Source of the DNA: Anaerolineae bacterium
GTDB lineage: Bacteria; Chloroflexota; Anaerolineae; Aggregatilineales; Aggregatilineaceae
Direction: 5' to 3'
Length of the DNA: 64,000 nt
Assembly (NCBI GenBank): GCA_016930015.1
Contig: JAFGHR010000113.1
Coordinates: forward strand, 1-64,000
Shown: positions 26,598-36,091 of the stretch, one piece after another
Layout of the letters: each line of letters begins with the position of its first letter
How positions within the stretch are numbered: the first letter of the stretch is position 1
Notes under the pieces: model-generated
What the model was told of the DNA's origin: nothing
The model's database searches: none
What the model saw: only the letters and a program-made list of their open reading frames with translations
Program-made: the position numbers and the translations under genes

Positions 26598-28565
26598 TTA
26601 TAGCGGTTTTGACGTCTGAATAACTTCTGTTTCTTCCTGATTCCGCCCGTTTGATGACGTCGACGCAGGTACATCCCGCCGGAACTGGCTCATATACAGG
26701 TCGTAGTAGAACGACCTGGCTTCGAGCAGTTCGGTATGGGTGCCTTGTTCGACCATCTCCCCGTTGTGAATCACGTACACCTGGTCGGCGCTGCGGATGG
26801 TGCTGAGTCGGTGCGCGATCACAAAACTGGTGCGACCGGTGAGCAGTTTTTCCAGCGCCTGTTGGATCATGCGTTCCGTGCGCGTGTCAACGCTGCTGGT
26901 GGCTTCATCCAGAATCAGCAGGCGAGGATCGGCCAGCGCCGCCCGCGCAATGGCCAGCAGTTGGCGCTGTCCCTGGCTGAGGCCGCTACCGCGCTCGCCA
27001 AGCAGTGTATGGTAACCATCGGGCAAGGTACTGATAAAACCGTCGGCGTGGGCCAGTTTTGCCGCGGCGATGACATCCTCGTCGCTGGCATCAGGGCGGC
27101 CATAACGGATGTTATTCATGACCGTGTCGCTGAACAGGAACGTGTCTTGCAGCACGATCCCGATCTGGCGGCGCAAGCTGTCGCGGGTCACGTCCCGTAC
27201 ATCATACCCGTCAATCAGGACCGCGCCCGCATCAACGTCATAGAATCGCGCCAGCAGGTTGATGATCGACGTTTTACCGGCACCGGTTGGACCCACCAGG
27301 GCAATCGTATCACCGGGTTGCGCGGTCAAACTCACGTTTTTCAGGACCGGTTCGCCATCAGCATAACTCATATCGACATTGCGCAGTTCAACCTGTCCGT
27401 TGATGACTGGCATGTCTTGTGCGCCGGGTTTGTCGGTGATGTCCGGCGGCGTGTCGAGGAATTCAAAGATGCGTTCAGCTCCGGCAATCGCGCTTTGTAA
27501 GTTGGTCCACTGGGTCGCGATCATCTGAATCGGCTGGTTGAACTGCTGGGTATAGGACACAAATGTCACGATCAAACCCAATGAGATCACGGTTCCGCCC
27601 AGGTCTTGATCGCGCAGCATCAAAATGCCGCCCACACCGGCCACAATCACGATCGAGATGTAACCCAACGCTTCAAGGGCAGGCGCCAGGGCGCTTGTGA
27701 ATGCCACGGCGCGAATATTCGCGTCCCGGTTGGCGGCATTTGACTCACGGAAGCGGGCGATATTTTCTTCTTCCCGCGTGAAAGCCTGTGTTTCACGGAC
27801 ACCGGCAATATTTTCCTGAAGATCGGCATTCACACCGCCGATCTCACGCCGTGCGAGCCGGAACGCTTTCCGCGCTTGTTGTGAGAACCAGACTGTTGCC
27901 AGCAGCATAAACGGTACGGTGGACATGGCGATCAGGCCGAATGGTATGCTGCGGTTAAACATCGCGTATATCAGCCACAGAATCAACAGCGCACCACGCA
28001 GAACCTGCACCAACACAAAACTCACCGCTTGTTGCAAGGTGTCGATATCGTTGGTGAGGCGGCTCATGATATCGCCTGCTTCGTGCTGCGTGTAGTAACT
28101 TAACGACAGGCGGTGAATGTGTTCGAAAATCTCGATTCGGACCGTGCGCAGAACATGAAGTCCTGCCCACCGGATGAGATAGAACTGAAAGCCGGACGCT
28201 GTCGCACTGCTAACATAGAGCACCACCAACAGCAGCACGATCGTACCGATCCCTGACAGCGTATCCGACCGCGACAGGTTAGCGACATTATCGCTGTACC
28301 AGCAGTTACTTTCAGCCGCCTGTCCCATACCTTCCAGCCCGGCGATGGCCTGCTGGCTGTACGGGGTCAGGTAGCAGTCTACAACCTGCCCGATCAGATC
28401 AGGACCGACCACTTGTGACCATGCGCTAAAGACCGCCATCACCAATACCAGGACCAGGATCAAACGATAACCTCTGAAGTACTTCCAGAAACGAGCCAGT
28501 GTTGCCAGTACACTTTTGGGTTTGCGCGTTTCAGTCTCAAATAGTCGTCTATGGCCACCAATCAT
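26598..28565 (-). CDS. ABC exporter half-transporter, catalytic subunit (BmrCD/LmrCD-like)
   Basis: A 655-aa half-transporter: type I exporter membrane domain with about six helices (30-340) and a C-terminal ATPase. The Walker B is canonical (LLILDEATSSVD) and the H-loop is canonical (FVIAHRLSTI), but its signature reads LSQGQ rather than LSGGQ. The partner encoded upstream has the complementary defects, so the two should form one intact and one degenerate ATP site, as in heterodimeric multidrug exporters. A roughly 50-residue loop after the first helix (cysteines near SNCWYSD) is unusual. The start ATG overlaps the partner's stop (ATGA). Likely exported substrates are drugs or lipids, unproven. 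Confidence 0.88.
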   Translation of the reverse strand: MIGGHRRLFETETRKPKSVLATLARFWKYFRGYRLILVLVLVMAVFSAWSQVVGPDLIGQVVDCYLTPYSQQAIAGLEGMGQAAESNCWYSDNVANLSRSDTLSGIGTIVLLLVVLYVSSATASGFQFYLIRWAGLHVLRTVRIEIFEHIHRLSLSYYTQHEAGDIMSRLTNDIDTLQQAVSFVLVQVLRGALLILWLIYAMFNRSIPFGLIAMSTVPFMLLATVWFSQQARKAFRLARREIGGVNADLQENIAGVRETQAFTREEENIARFRESNAANRDANIRAVAFTSALAPALEALGYISIVIVAGVGGILMLRDQDLGGTVISLGLIVTFVSYTQQFNQPIQMIATQWTNLQSAIAGAERIFEFLDTPPDITDKPGAQDMPVINGQVELRNVDMSYADGEPVLKNVSLTAQPGDTIALVGPTGAGKTSIINLLARFYDVDAGAVLIDGYDVRDVTRDSLRRQIGIVLQDTFLFSDTVMNNIRYGRPDASDEDVIAAAKLAHADGFISTLPDGYHTLLGERGSGLSQGQRQLLAIARAALADPRLLILDEATSSVDTRTERMIQQALEKLLTGRTSFVIAHRLSTIRSADQVYVIHNGEMVEQGTHTELLEARSFYYDLYMSQFRRDVPASTSSNGRNQEETEVIQTSKPL

Positions 28566-30511
28566 GATGACACCTCCTGGCCGATAGGTGCTGTGTCTCC
28601 GTCTTCAAGTTCAACGTCCTCTATTAACTGCGAGTGATATATCTGGGCGTAGAGTGGGCTTGTCTCCAGCAGGCTTTCATGTGTGCCCTGCGCGACGATC
28701 TGCCCACGCTCCAACACCAGGATTTGATCGGCATTTAACACCGTGCTGATGCGCTGGGCGATCACAAAACTTGTGCGCCCTTTCATCAGTATATCTAGCG
28801 CCTGTTGAATCTCGTATTCAGTCGCCACGTCAACGCTGCTGGTCGAGTCGTCCAGGATCAGGATTTTGGGATTCAGCAGCAGGGCGCGGGCGATAGCAAT
28901 ACGCTGTTTTTGGCCACCGCTGAGTGTCGTGCCGCGCTCGCCAACTGGCGTATCGTATCCCTCCGGGAAGGACATAATAAAGTCGTGGGCGGCAGCGACC
29001 CTGGCGACTGCAATCACTTCTTCCATCGTCGCTTCAGGTCGTCCAAAGGCGATGTTGTCGCGAATGGTACCGGTGAACAGGTTCGTTTCCTGAAGCACGA
29101 TCCCGATCTGTGATCGTAAGCTGTTGAGCGCGATATCGCGCACATCGTGGCCATCGATAAGCACATGGCCTTCGGTCGCGTCGTAGAAACGCGGCAGTAA
29201 GTTGATGATCGTGGTTTTGCCACTGCCGGTAGCGCCTAACAGTGCGATCGTTTCCCCGGCTTGCGCTTTTAGCGATACATCTTTTAACACATAGTCGCCA
29301 CTTCTGAAGTAACGAAACGATACCGACTCGAACGCCACGTTTCCCCTGGCCTCGCTGAGTACGATTGCGCCGGGCTTGTCTTCAACATCGTTTGGCGCAT
29401 CCAGAATTTCATAGATGCGTGTGGATGACGCGGCGGCCTGTGACATCAGCGAGATGATAAAACCGAGCTGGCCCAGGGGAAAGAATATGTAGATCAGGTA
29501 CAGGCTGAATTCCTGCCATTCCCCCAGTGTGAGCGTGTTATCAACTATCTGAAAACTACCCGCATAGAGCACCGCTGCCTGGCCCAGGTTGGCGATCAGG
29601 AATACCAACGGGAAAATGAACGAGAACGCCCGGCTGATTTTCAGGCCCTGGGATAGATGTTCATCGACGGCGTTCTTAAAGCGGGTTTGCTCTTCTTTTT
29701 CGTGCACAAACGCTTTGATAACCTGAATACCGGCCAGGTTTTCCTGCAAAACGGTGTTCAGGTTTGATAGTTTGATCTGCAACCTGGTGAACAGGGGTTG
29801 GGCGATGGCACCAAATACCACAAACACGACCAGCGCCAGCGGCAGAATGGGCAGCGCTACCAGCGTGAGTTTGAAGTTGGTGGTCAGCAAAATAATCAAC
29901 GTGCCGGTTAGCAGCACGACCGCTTGTAAGGCCAGAAGCAGCCCTTGCCCGATGAACAGGCGCACTTTTTCGACATCATCGGTGGCGCGGATCATCAGTT
30001 GCCCGGTTTGATTGCGGTCATGGTAGCTGAACGATAGCCGTTGAATTTTGGCGAATAACTCATTACGAAAGTCAAAAGCTATGCTTTGTGACAGCCGTTC
30101 GGCCATGTAACCCTGAATGAACGCAAACAACCCGCGCGCGATGGCGAAGACCACAATCGCAGTTCCGGCTGCAATGATCGCGTCTTCAGCGCCAGATGCA
30201 TCCAGGCGCAGTTGTTCGATGCTTGTGCCGCGTTGAGCGGCAACTGTTGACTGAACATTATCGGGCAGTCCCAGAATCATGTCAGCAGTGGTGCCGTTGG
30301 TGATGGCGTCGATGATATTGCGAACCAACCGGGGGACCGCCAACTGTGCCCCGGATGAAACAAATAACGCGCCATAAGCTACCATGGCCACGCGGCGATA
30401 GTGGCCTAAAAACCTCAGAGCGCGCCCCAGGCTCTTGAACCCTTCACGGCCTGCACCACGACCTTGTGAGCGCGATCGACGGCTTTTTCTGGTATTTGGA
30501 TTAGCTTCCAA
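28562..30511 (-). CDS. ABC exporter half-transporter, non-canonical subunit (BmrCD/LmrCD-like)
   Basis: About 649 aa: a basic cytoplasmic N-terminus (SRRSRSQGRGAG), six membrane segments and an ATPase domain with a canonical signature (LSGGQKQR). Its Walker B ends in DD instead of DE (LILDDSTSSVD) and its H-loop reads FVIAQRIST with Q for H. These are the hallmark substitutions of the degenerate site in heterodimeric exporters, here complementing the partner encoded directly downstream (four-base overlap). The start is probably the TTG at 30511, with AGAGAGG nine bases before it; the in-frame ATG at 30556 has no ribosome-binding site and only five bases separate it from the MarR gene's stop. 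Cotranscribed with, and probably repressed by, the MarR protein encoded upstream. Confidence 0.85.
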   Translation of the reverse strand: MEANPNTRKSRRSRSQGRGAGREGFKSLGRALRFLGHYRRVAMVAYGALFVSSGAQLAVPRLVRNIIDAITNGTTADMILGLPDNVQSTVAAQRGTSIEQLRLDASGAEDAIIAAGTAIVVFAIARGLFAFIQGYMAERLSQSIAFDFRNELFAKIQRLSFSYHDRNQTGQLMIRATDDVEKVRLFIGQGLLLALQAVVLLTGTLIILLTTNFKLTLVALPILPLALVVFVVFGAIAQPLFTRLQIKLSNLNTVLQENLAGIQVIKAFVHEKEEQTRFKNAVDEHLSQGLKISRAFSFIFPLVFLIANLGQAAVLYAGSFQIVDNTLTLGEWQEFSLYLIYIFFPLGQLGFIISLMSQAAASSTRIYEILDAPNDVEDKPGAIVLSEARGNVAFESVSFRYFRSGDYVLKDVSLKAQAGETIALLGATGSGKTTIINLLPRFYDATEGHVLIDGHDVRDIALNSLRSQIGIVLQETNLFTGTIRDNIAFGRPEATMEEVIAVARVAAAHDFIMSFPEGYDTPVGERGTTLSGGQKQRIAIARALLLNPKILILDDSTSSVDVATEYEIQQALDILMKGRTSFVIAQRISTVLNADQILVLERGQIVAQGTHESLLETSPLYAQIYHSQLIEDVELEDGDTAPIGQEVSS

Positions 30512-30561
30512 TGTGTTTGTCCTCTCTTTACGGATGATGCCGAAGCAACCAGCCATACCGT

Positions 30562-31128
30562 TTAGTCACTATCGGGGTAGTGAGCATGCAAGCCCATTTC
30601 CGTGGCCTTAACCGCCAGATGTGCGTGCATTTTTTCAAGAAGTGCCAGCAGCGTTTGCTGTTCATCAGGCGTTAGTACCGCGAACAGCTCCATAGTAAAC
30701 GCGCCAAATTCGGGCGCATGGGTGAGAATCAACTCGTAACCTATGGGTGTGATCTGGATGTTAAACCGGCGGCGATCATCAGGGTTCAGGTGACGTTCGA
30801 CCAACCTCTGTTCTTCCAACCCCTTTAGCAGTGAACTGGTCGTGTTCCGGCTGACTCCTAATGAACGGCTGAGCCGGCTGGGAGATATTCCCGACGTATG
30901 GCCCAGGCGTGTGTGAACGGCGAGTATCGTCAAAATCCGCATACGTTCGGGTGACAGGGAAATATCACGGTGATTCTCATAGGCTATGTAGCCGAGAAGA
31001 TGGCTCACTACTTTGAGTTTGCGGAAAAGGTTTAACGCAAACGCATGTTCCGCGCCAGTGATTTCAACCATAAAATCATGCGCTTCTGGCGGCGGGTCGT
31101 TATCTGGATTACATGGAGTCTTCAGCAT
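30562..31128 (-). CDS. MarR-family transcriptional regulator
   Basis: A 188-aa winged-helix regulator. The HTH lies at about 80-112 (ISPSRLSRSLGVSRNTTSSLLKGL), followed by the wing LVERHLNPDDRRRFNIQITPIGYEL and a C-terminal dimerisation helix (TPDEQQTLLALLEKMHAHL). The N-terminal helix (about 20-60) completes the dimer interface. It is the first gene of an operon with two ABC exporter genes and sits directly behind a strong promoter overlapped by inverted repeats, the usual autorepression layout in which a ligand (often an exported compound) releases the repressor. It has no cysteine pair suggesting redox sensing. Confidence 0.9.
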   Translation of the reverse strand: MLKTPCNPDNDPPPEAHDFMVEITGAEHAFALNLFRKLKVVSHLLGYIAYENHRDISLSPERMRILTILAVHTRLGHTSGISPSRLSRSLGVSRNTTSSLLKGLEEQRLVERHLNPDDRRRFNIQITPIGYELILTHAPEFGAFTMELFAVLTPDEQQTLLALLEKMHAHLAVKATEMGLHAHYPDSD

Positions 31129-31148
31129 GTCTCAGTATCCTAAATTTA

Positions 31149-31188
31149 TTCCACGTAGAATAATACGCCGTAGAACTAATTTTGTCAA
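31149..31188 (-). promoter_or_regulatory. Promoter and probable MarR operator of the exporter operon
   Basis: On the minus strand the -35 is TTGACA (31188-31183), the spacer 17 bases, and the -10 TATTAT (31165-31160), a near-consensus sigma70 promoter. Two inverted repeats overlap it: TACGCCGTA (31164-31172), in the spacer and touching the -10, and TTCCACGTAGAA (31149-31160), directly downstream. CGTAGAA recurs with a 15-bp period. The position of these sites would block RNA polymerase, in keeping with autorepression by the MarR protein whose start codon lies 21 bases further on. Confidence 0.65.
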
Positions 31189-31334
31189 CGAGGATTTTGC
31201 GTATTGGATTGCGGGATAAACTCGGAACAACATACGCGCTGTTTTGGGTTTTGCGCTTATGGGGTTACTGCCGGAATGCCTGTATTTCCGCTGCCGATAG
31301 CCTCAACCGGCAGCGTGAAAAGGATTCAACCGCT

Positions 31335-32234
31335 TTACACTCGCGGGCCATTGTCATCGGTATCTTCATCGGCCAGCAGTTGGTTTATGAATGCCTCAAA
31401 TGGATCATCCCGCTTGGCTCGCAGCGTGTCCGAATGGGTCATGCGTTCGTCTGAATCGGGCTGGTCAAAGGGACGACTGGCAGGGCTGCGCAGCCATCCT
31501 GGTGGGGGCAGGTTTGCTGGTTCAAATAACTCTTGCAGGCGTTGTACAGCTTCGATAAGCCTGCTGTTGAACACCTGGTAGTCTTCAATGCTCAAACTCT
31601 GCGCTACTTCTTGGATTTCCCGGCGCATGTATACATACACGGCCAGGACTTTCGCATGTGTTTCTGGCGGGAAATAAACGGCCACGTCATCACGGGCCGC
31701 GAGCATGACCATCTGGTAAAACGATCCGAGATCATAGTGTGATACCAGGGTGCGAAATGGGTAGGGATCAATGCCGGTGTTCTTTTCAGTTGAGGGGGGC
31801 AGGCCAACAACACCGCGTGGTTGATCGGACACCGTGATGCCCAACTGGCGTTTGATCCGGTTTTTGATCGGTTTCCATGTACCAACCGTAAACTCAATCA
31901 CCCATTCTTCTTCATTGCCAATCATCGTCGAAAAGCCGGACAGATACATGGCCATCTCGATAAACGCGTCGATGAATGTTTCCTCATCTTTAGAGAACAA
32001 CACCAGTTCATCTGTTTTGATGTCAAATGTGAATTTGTCAGCCAGCGACAACCCGTCGTAGAGCATGGCATTTGCCTCGTCTACGTACATGGGCACTGGA
32101 TGGGGGTAGAGTGCAATGATACGCCGCAAGCCGTCTAGTGTGTCGGGCGACAAAACATAAGCTTCTACCAGGCGCTGGATAGTGACGTTTAAATTGTTTG
32201 GATCAAGTAAAATATAGTTCTGTCGCATGCTCAT
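31335..32234 (-). CDS. Uncharacterised soluble protein
   Basis: A 299-aa protein I cannot place in a family. It starts MSMRQNYILLDPNNLNV, has a predicted alpha-beta core without membrane segments or signal peptide, and a hydrophilic C-terminal tail (about 240-299, rich in P, D, R). The middle part contains EEEWVIEFTVGTWKPIKNRIKRQLG and two helical stretches (VLAVYVYMRREIQEVAQSL; FNSRLIEAVQRLQELF). Base composition and codon use look like those of its neighbours. It is transcribed alone between the MarR operon and a hybrid kinase, with about 200 bases to the former and 170 to the latter. No function is proposed. Confidence 0.65.
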   Translation of the reverse strand: MSMRQNYILLDPNNLNVTIQRLVEAYVLSPDTLDGLRRIIALYPHPVPMYVDEANAMLYDGLSLADKFTFDIKTDELVLFSKDEETFIDAFIEMAMYLSGFSTMIGNEEEWVIEFTVGTWKPIKNRIKRQLGITVSDQPRGVVGLPPSTEKNTGIDPYPFRTLVSHYDLGSFYQMVMLAARDDVAVYFPPETHAKVLAVYVYMRREIQEVAQSLSIEDYQVFNSRLIEAVQRLQELFEPANLPPPGWLRSPASRPFDQPDSDERMTHSDTLRAKRDDPFEAFINQLLADEDTDDNGPRV

Positions 32235-32403
32235 TTTCCGATGCCGGCTCTCAGAATCCGACTTGAGATGGTGTTATGGGTCAATACAGGCACTATCTCA
32301 CACTGAGTGCTTGTGTACGTTGCAGCACGATCCATCAAACTTTGCCCTAATTATAATTCAAAAGGACTGTGTTGAAACAGTATGGTTGATACAATCAGGA
32401 CTT

Positions 32404-34602
32404 CTAAGCGATTTCCAGCCCTGACTGTATCCACTGCGCGATCTCATTCGGTCGCAGGCCTGCTCCTTTGGTCACCGTAGCCGTTCCGCGCAGTATCGTC
32501 ACCATGTCGATTTCCTCGTAGGCCGTGATCACGATGATACACATCGAATCGAACCGCGGATTTGAGCGAATCTGGCTGATCACATACGCGCCATCGATAT
32601 CCGACAGGTTCAAATCCAACAACAGAATACCCGGCGGATTGTGCTTGATCATCTCCAGCGCCTCACGACCACTGTAGGCGTAGGTAACGGAATACCGCTT
32701 CATCGGTTCCGACAGCATCCGGCCAATCAGCCGCATAAAATCCTGATCGTTATCAACCACCAGCACCGTGTTATTGTCTGTGTTGAACTGGCGCAGCATG
32801 TCCCAAAGATCGTCGCGCGTGATCGGCCTGATCATGTAGCCATCCGCCGCAAGACGTTTACGCAGCGGTTCTTCACCCGGCAGCGGGCAGGTGATGATGG
32901 TCATATTGGGGACGTTAAAAACGGCTGCAAGCTCGTCGGGCTGGATAGATTTCAGGTTCTCCGTGCTGGTGTCAATGATCACCGCCGCGGGTAACACCTG
33001 CCGCACAGCAACTTGTGCCTGCTCCAGGTTGGCCACGATCATCGTCCGAAACTCGGCCAGGAATCGCGACAGAAATGCCGCCGATGACGGGCTGCGCGTT
33101 ACGATCAAGACCACGCGTTTTTCCTGTGTGGCCAACATTGACGCCTCGGCCTCGACCAGGTCCAGGGGACGATCCTCGCTGACCGGTTCGCCCGGTCGAA
33201 TCGGCAGACTGAAAAAGAATGTGCTGCCGACACCAAGCGCACTCTCAACCCAAATGCGCCCGCTATGCAGGTCAATCAACTCCTTGCAAATGGCCAGGCC
33301 CAGCCCTGCGCCTTCGTTACGACGCTGCATCGGGTTTTCCAACTGGCGAAACGACTCAAAAACCTGCATCAGGTTGTCGTCAGGAATACCGATGCCTGTA
33401 TCTTGTACGGCAACAATGACTTCATCATCCCTGGAAAACGCGCTGACCAATACGCTGCCACTCTCAGTAAAACGTGCCGCATTGTTTAATAGATTGAGCA
33501 GCACTTGTTTGAGACGAACGGTGTCGCCCCATACCAGCGGTAAATCGGGCGCAATATGTGTTTTTAGCACCAGGCCGCGCCGTTCTACCAGGGCACGCGC
33601 TGTGTTAACAGCATCCTCGATCATCACCACGATATCCAGTTGTTCAGCCTCCAGGCTGATGTACGCCGATTCGAGGCGTGCCAGATCAAGCACATCGTTG
33701 ACCAGATTCTGAAGGTGGCAGGCATTACGATACACCACGCTCAGATCGCGCAAGTAACCCGGCGAAAGCTGCCCGCCATAATATTCCGGCGACTTAAGCA
33801 TCGTATCGGTGAACCCTACGATCAAATTCAAGGGTGTGCGCAGTTCATGACTGATCGTTTGGGCAAACTGCTGCTTGAGCTTACGCGCTTCTTCGGCCTG
33901 CTTGCTGACTTCAGTAAGACGCTGATTTGTCCGCTGTAACTTGGCCATAGCTTTGTCAAGGTTTTGCAGTGCCTGTTCAAGACGGGCTTTATGCTCTCGT
34001 GCCAGCAGTTCGTTGCTGTGCGCCTGCCGGTATCCATTTAGTGCCCATACCAGCGCGGTTTGAAGGTTGCTGGTTGAGATAAACAGCGCCAACGCGGTCA
34101 GCACGACGATCATCACCGGCATAAAAAACATCACCAACCCAAAATCCTGGTCGAGCCAACCGAACAGTACCATAATGACACTGACGGATACCGTGACTGA
34201 AAAAAGCATCACCTGGCCCAGCAAGACACTGGCGAAAATCACCGGCAGAATGTAGAGATAAGCGAATTCGATTGACGCGAATATGTGCAGTGCACCGGTT
34301 ACTACCATAACCAGGCCGATAACAAAGAGCACTGTCGCCCCATAAAAATGCCACTGCTGGACGATATAACACAACAAAGCTACGGCCAACAGTAAACTGC
34401 TAACCGTCCATGCCTTGGGATATACGACAATTTCCCGGAGATTTTGCGGCCACATCGACCACGAGAACCACAGCCAGCCAAAAGCAACCGTGAGTAACAA
34501 AATGACTTTAAAAGACTCCAACCTGAGTTGTGTCAGGTTGATTTGTAACGCATTTCTGTGTTTTTGAGATTCGATTTCAGGTAACATCATAGACAAACTC
34601 AT
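32404..34602 (-). CDS. Membrane hybrid histidine kinase with two C-terminal receiver domains
   Basis: A 732-aa kinase with six or so membrane helices at about 30-180, a coiled coil (195-245), HisKA with phospho-acceptor H252 (TISHELRTPLNLIVGF), and HATPase_c (about 355-470; LNNAARF, VQDTGIGIPDDN, GAGLGLAICKEL). A degenerate receiver follows (about 490-605, with VVLIVTRSPSS and no proper acidic pocket), then a second receiver (about 612-730) with the acceptor aspartate in ILLLDLNLSDIDG. No large extracytoplasmic sensor domain is visible, so it may sense membrane state. It lies 10 bases after the receiver-type regulator gene encoded upstream on the same strand, which is a plausible partner. Confidence 0.88.
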   Translation of the reverse strand: MSLSMMLPEIESQKHRNALQINLTQLRLESFKVILLLTVAFGWLWFSWSMWPQNLREIVVYPKAWTVSSLLLAVALLCYIVQQWHFYGATVLFVIGLVMVVTGALHIFASIEFAYLYILPVIFASVLLGQVMLFSVTVSVSVIMVLFGWLDQDFGLVMFFMPVMIVVLTALALFISTSNLQTALVWALNGYRQAHSNELLAREHKARLEQALQNLDKAMAKLQRTNQRLTEVSKQAEEARKLKQQFAQTISHELRTPLNLIVGFTDTMLKSPEYYGGQLSPGYLRDLSVVYRNACHLQNLVNDVLDLARLESAYISLEAEQLDIVVMIEDAVNTARALVERRGLVLKTHIAPDLPLVWGDTVRLKQVLLNLLNNAARFTESGSVLVSAFSRDDEVIVAVQDTGIGIPDDNLMQVFESFRQLENPMQRRNEGAGLGLAICKELIDLHSGRIWVESALGVGSTFFFSLPIRPGEPVSEDRPLDLVEAEASMLATQEKRVVLIVTRSPSSAAFLSRFLAEFRTMIVANLEQAQVAVRQVLPAAVIIDTSTENLKSIQPDELAAVFNVPNMTIITCPLPGEEPLRKRLAADGYMIRPITRDDLWDMLRQFNTDNNTVLVVDNDQDFMRLIGRMLSEPMKRYSVTYAYSGREALEMIKHNPPGILLLDLNLSDIDGAYVISQIRSNPRFDSMCIIVITAYEEIDMVTILRGTATVTKGAGLRPNEIAQWIQSGLEIA

Positions 34603-34612
34603 CTGATCTCAG

Positions 34613-35821
34613 TTAATCCATATCTTGAAGTGAATCTAATACGGCAAGCAGCGCTTGCTCGGTAAATGGCTTGGGTAGATAGGCTGATGCGCCTAATGAA
34701 AGCGCCAGTTCTTTTTGCTTTAGCACACTACAAATCACAATTGGTAAATGGGCCGTATCGGGCTGATTAGACAACAGTTGCAGCAAATCCCACCCATCAT
34801 GTTCGGGCATCATCAAGTCTAAAATGATCACATCGGGCCGAATTTCACGCGCCAGGTTTAATACAAGGTCTGCCGAAGGCACTGTAATTACGCGATAACG
34901 ATTCGGGGTCAGATAACGCTTAAAGAGGGTAAGAGTGTCTTCATTATCATCAACAACAAGCGCTATCCATTGATATTCGAGTGGCAGTTCGAGCACAAAC
35001 CCTGTGGGAGCTTCTCGTTCATACAAAAGAGCGATCGAAGCATTAGCCATTTGCAGCATTTCCTGCAAATTAACCAGCCGCGACTCGAACTCATCCCCTG
35101 TCGATATATCATACGTATCAGCTTCTAGCACAAGTCGCATGGTTGTATCTGTGGGCTGCGCCGTGATTGAAATGCGTGATTGTGCCACGTTCTCGGACAA
35201 ATACCCTGTCGCTCCCAGCAGTACTTGACGAAGCAAATTGTGGCCAATTGACACCACCGGCATTTCTTCAGGCAGGGTTATCTCAACCGAAATTCCGGCT
35301 TGTTCGAGCACACGATTAAGCACGGCGACAACACCCTGAAGCACCTCCGGCAGGCTGGCAAACGCATCAGTCTGGCTAATACGAGCCAACTCCCGCTGCA
35401 TCGCATTGGTGTCATTGCTAATCGCTGGCTGGTGCGTCAACTCAAACGCCGTGTTATCGCTGCGCTCCCACAACAACCCCGCCACCGCTTCGATGGCAGA
35501 GGCGTGTTCCCGGTAATATTGGCGGCGGCTGATCGCCAGTTGATCGGCTACCGCCTGGGCATCCATCGCTTCGACATAACGCAGCACCATCAACCGGTGG
35601 CGGCGCCACTCCTTTGAATACGGTGGGGCCTCGGTACCGGGATACAACTCCTCAATGGCGGCCAACAGGCGGCGATGCACCTGCCAGCCCCGTTCCTTTT
35701 GATCAACAGCCGGGTCGGTAACCAGCAGTTGGGCAAGAGGATGATTACGTAACCGGACAAGGTCATATAAATGTTGATAAGCATTGCCAATTTGATCGCA
35801 GAATTCCGACTTTGAAACCAT
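34613..35821 (-). CDS. Receiver-domain protein with N-terminal HTH-like region
   Basis: A 402-aa protein. The N-terminal 120 residues are helical and basic with an HTH-like stretch (AQAVADQLAISRRQYYREH, about 90-108). A middle part (about 150-275) resembles a decayed histidine-kinase-type ATPase (NLLRQVLLGATGYLSENVAQ), without complete ATP motifs. A C-terminal receiver domain (about 285-400) has the acidic pair in VVDDNEDT, the acceptor aspartate in VIILDLMMPEHDGW and the lysine in YLPKPF. The order (HTH first, receiver last) is unlike the classical NarL or OmpR plan. Encoded directly upstream of a hybrid kinase, so probably its cognate regulator. The three 7-bp repeats 80-107 bases upstream are possible self-regulatory sites. 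Confidence 0.75.
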   Translation of the reverse strand: MVSKSEFCDQIGNAYQHLYDLVRLRNHPLAQLLVTDPAVDQKERGWQVHRRLLAAIEELYPGTEAPPYSKEWRRHRLMVLRYVEAMDAQAVADQLAISRRQYYREHASAIEAVAGLLWERSDNTAFELTHQPAISNDTNAMQRELARISQTDAFASLPEVLQGVVAVLNRVLEQAGISVEITLPEEMPVVSIGHNLLRQVLLGATGYLSENVAQSRISITAQPTDTTMRLVLEADTYDISTGDEFESRLVNLQEMLQMANASIALLYEREAPTGFVLELPLEYQWIALVVDDNEDTLTLFKRYLTPNRYRVITVPSADLVLNLAREIRPDVIILDLMMPEHDGWDLLQLLSNQPDTAHLPIVICSVLKQKELALSLGASAYLPKPFTEQALLAVLDSLQDMD

Positions 35822-35900
35822 CCTGGACGCATCTCCCTGAACGCATACAACCGGTAGATACTAACACTTGAGCCTTCATATCAGGTGAAAAAACGCAGCA

Positions 35901-35928
35901 TGGCACACTCTGGCACAGAAATGGCACA
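35901..35928. repeat. Three TGGCACA direct repeats at helical spacing
   Basis: TGGCACA occurs at 35901-35907, 35911-35917 and 35922-35928, starts 10 and 11 bp apart, so all three copies face the same side of the helix. They lie in the 340-bp region between the minus-strand receiver gene (start 35821) and the plus-strand sugar SBP gene (start 36162). They are about 27 bp upstream of a weak -35/-10 pair, TTGCTT (35955-35960) and TAAAAT (35977-35982). This is the layout of an activator site, but the protein is unknown. Confidence 0.5.
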
Positions 35929-36091
35929 TAGTGCATTGATTATAACCCCATGATTTGCTTAAACTAATATTTGAAATAAAATTTAGAAAAGGTGCGTATG
36001 TTTTTATTATCGCGCAAACCATTCCGCATGGATTCTCCGATCAGTAATCAGCCTTGTTTTTTGAGTCACCGTGTGTGGCTTTGGTGAAAGT

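Noticed and set aside
26736-27500. 254-codon open frame on the plus strand
   Set aside because: Antisense to the ATPase domain of the ABC exporter; no motif and no ribosome-binding site.
35922-35944. Possible sigma54 promoter at the last TGGCACA copy
   Set aside because: Sigma54 needs GG-N10-GC; here GG and GC are eight bases apart, and no sigma54 activator is near.
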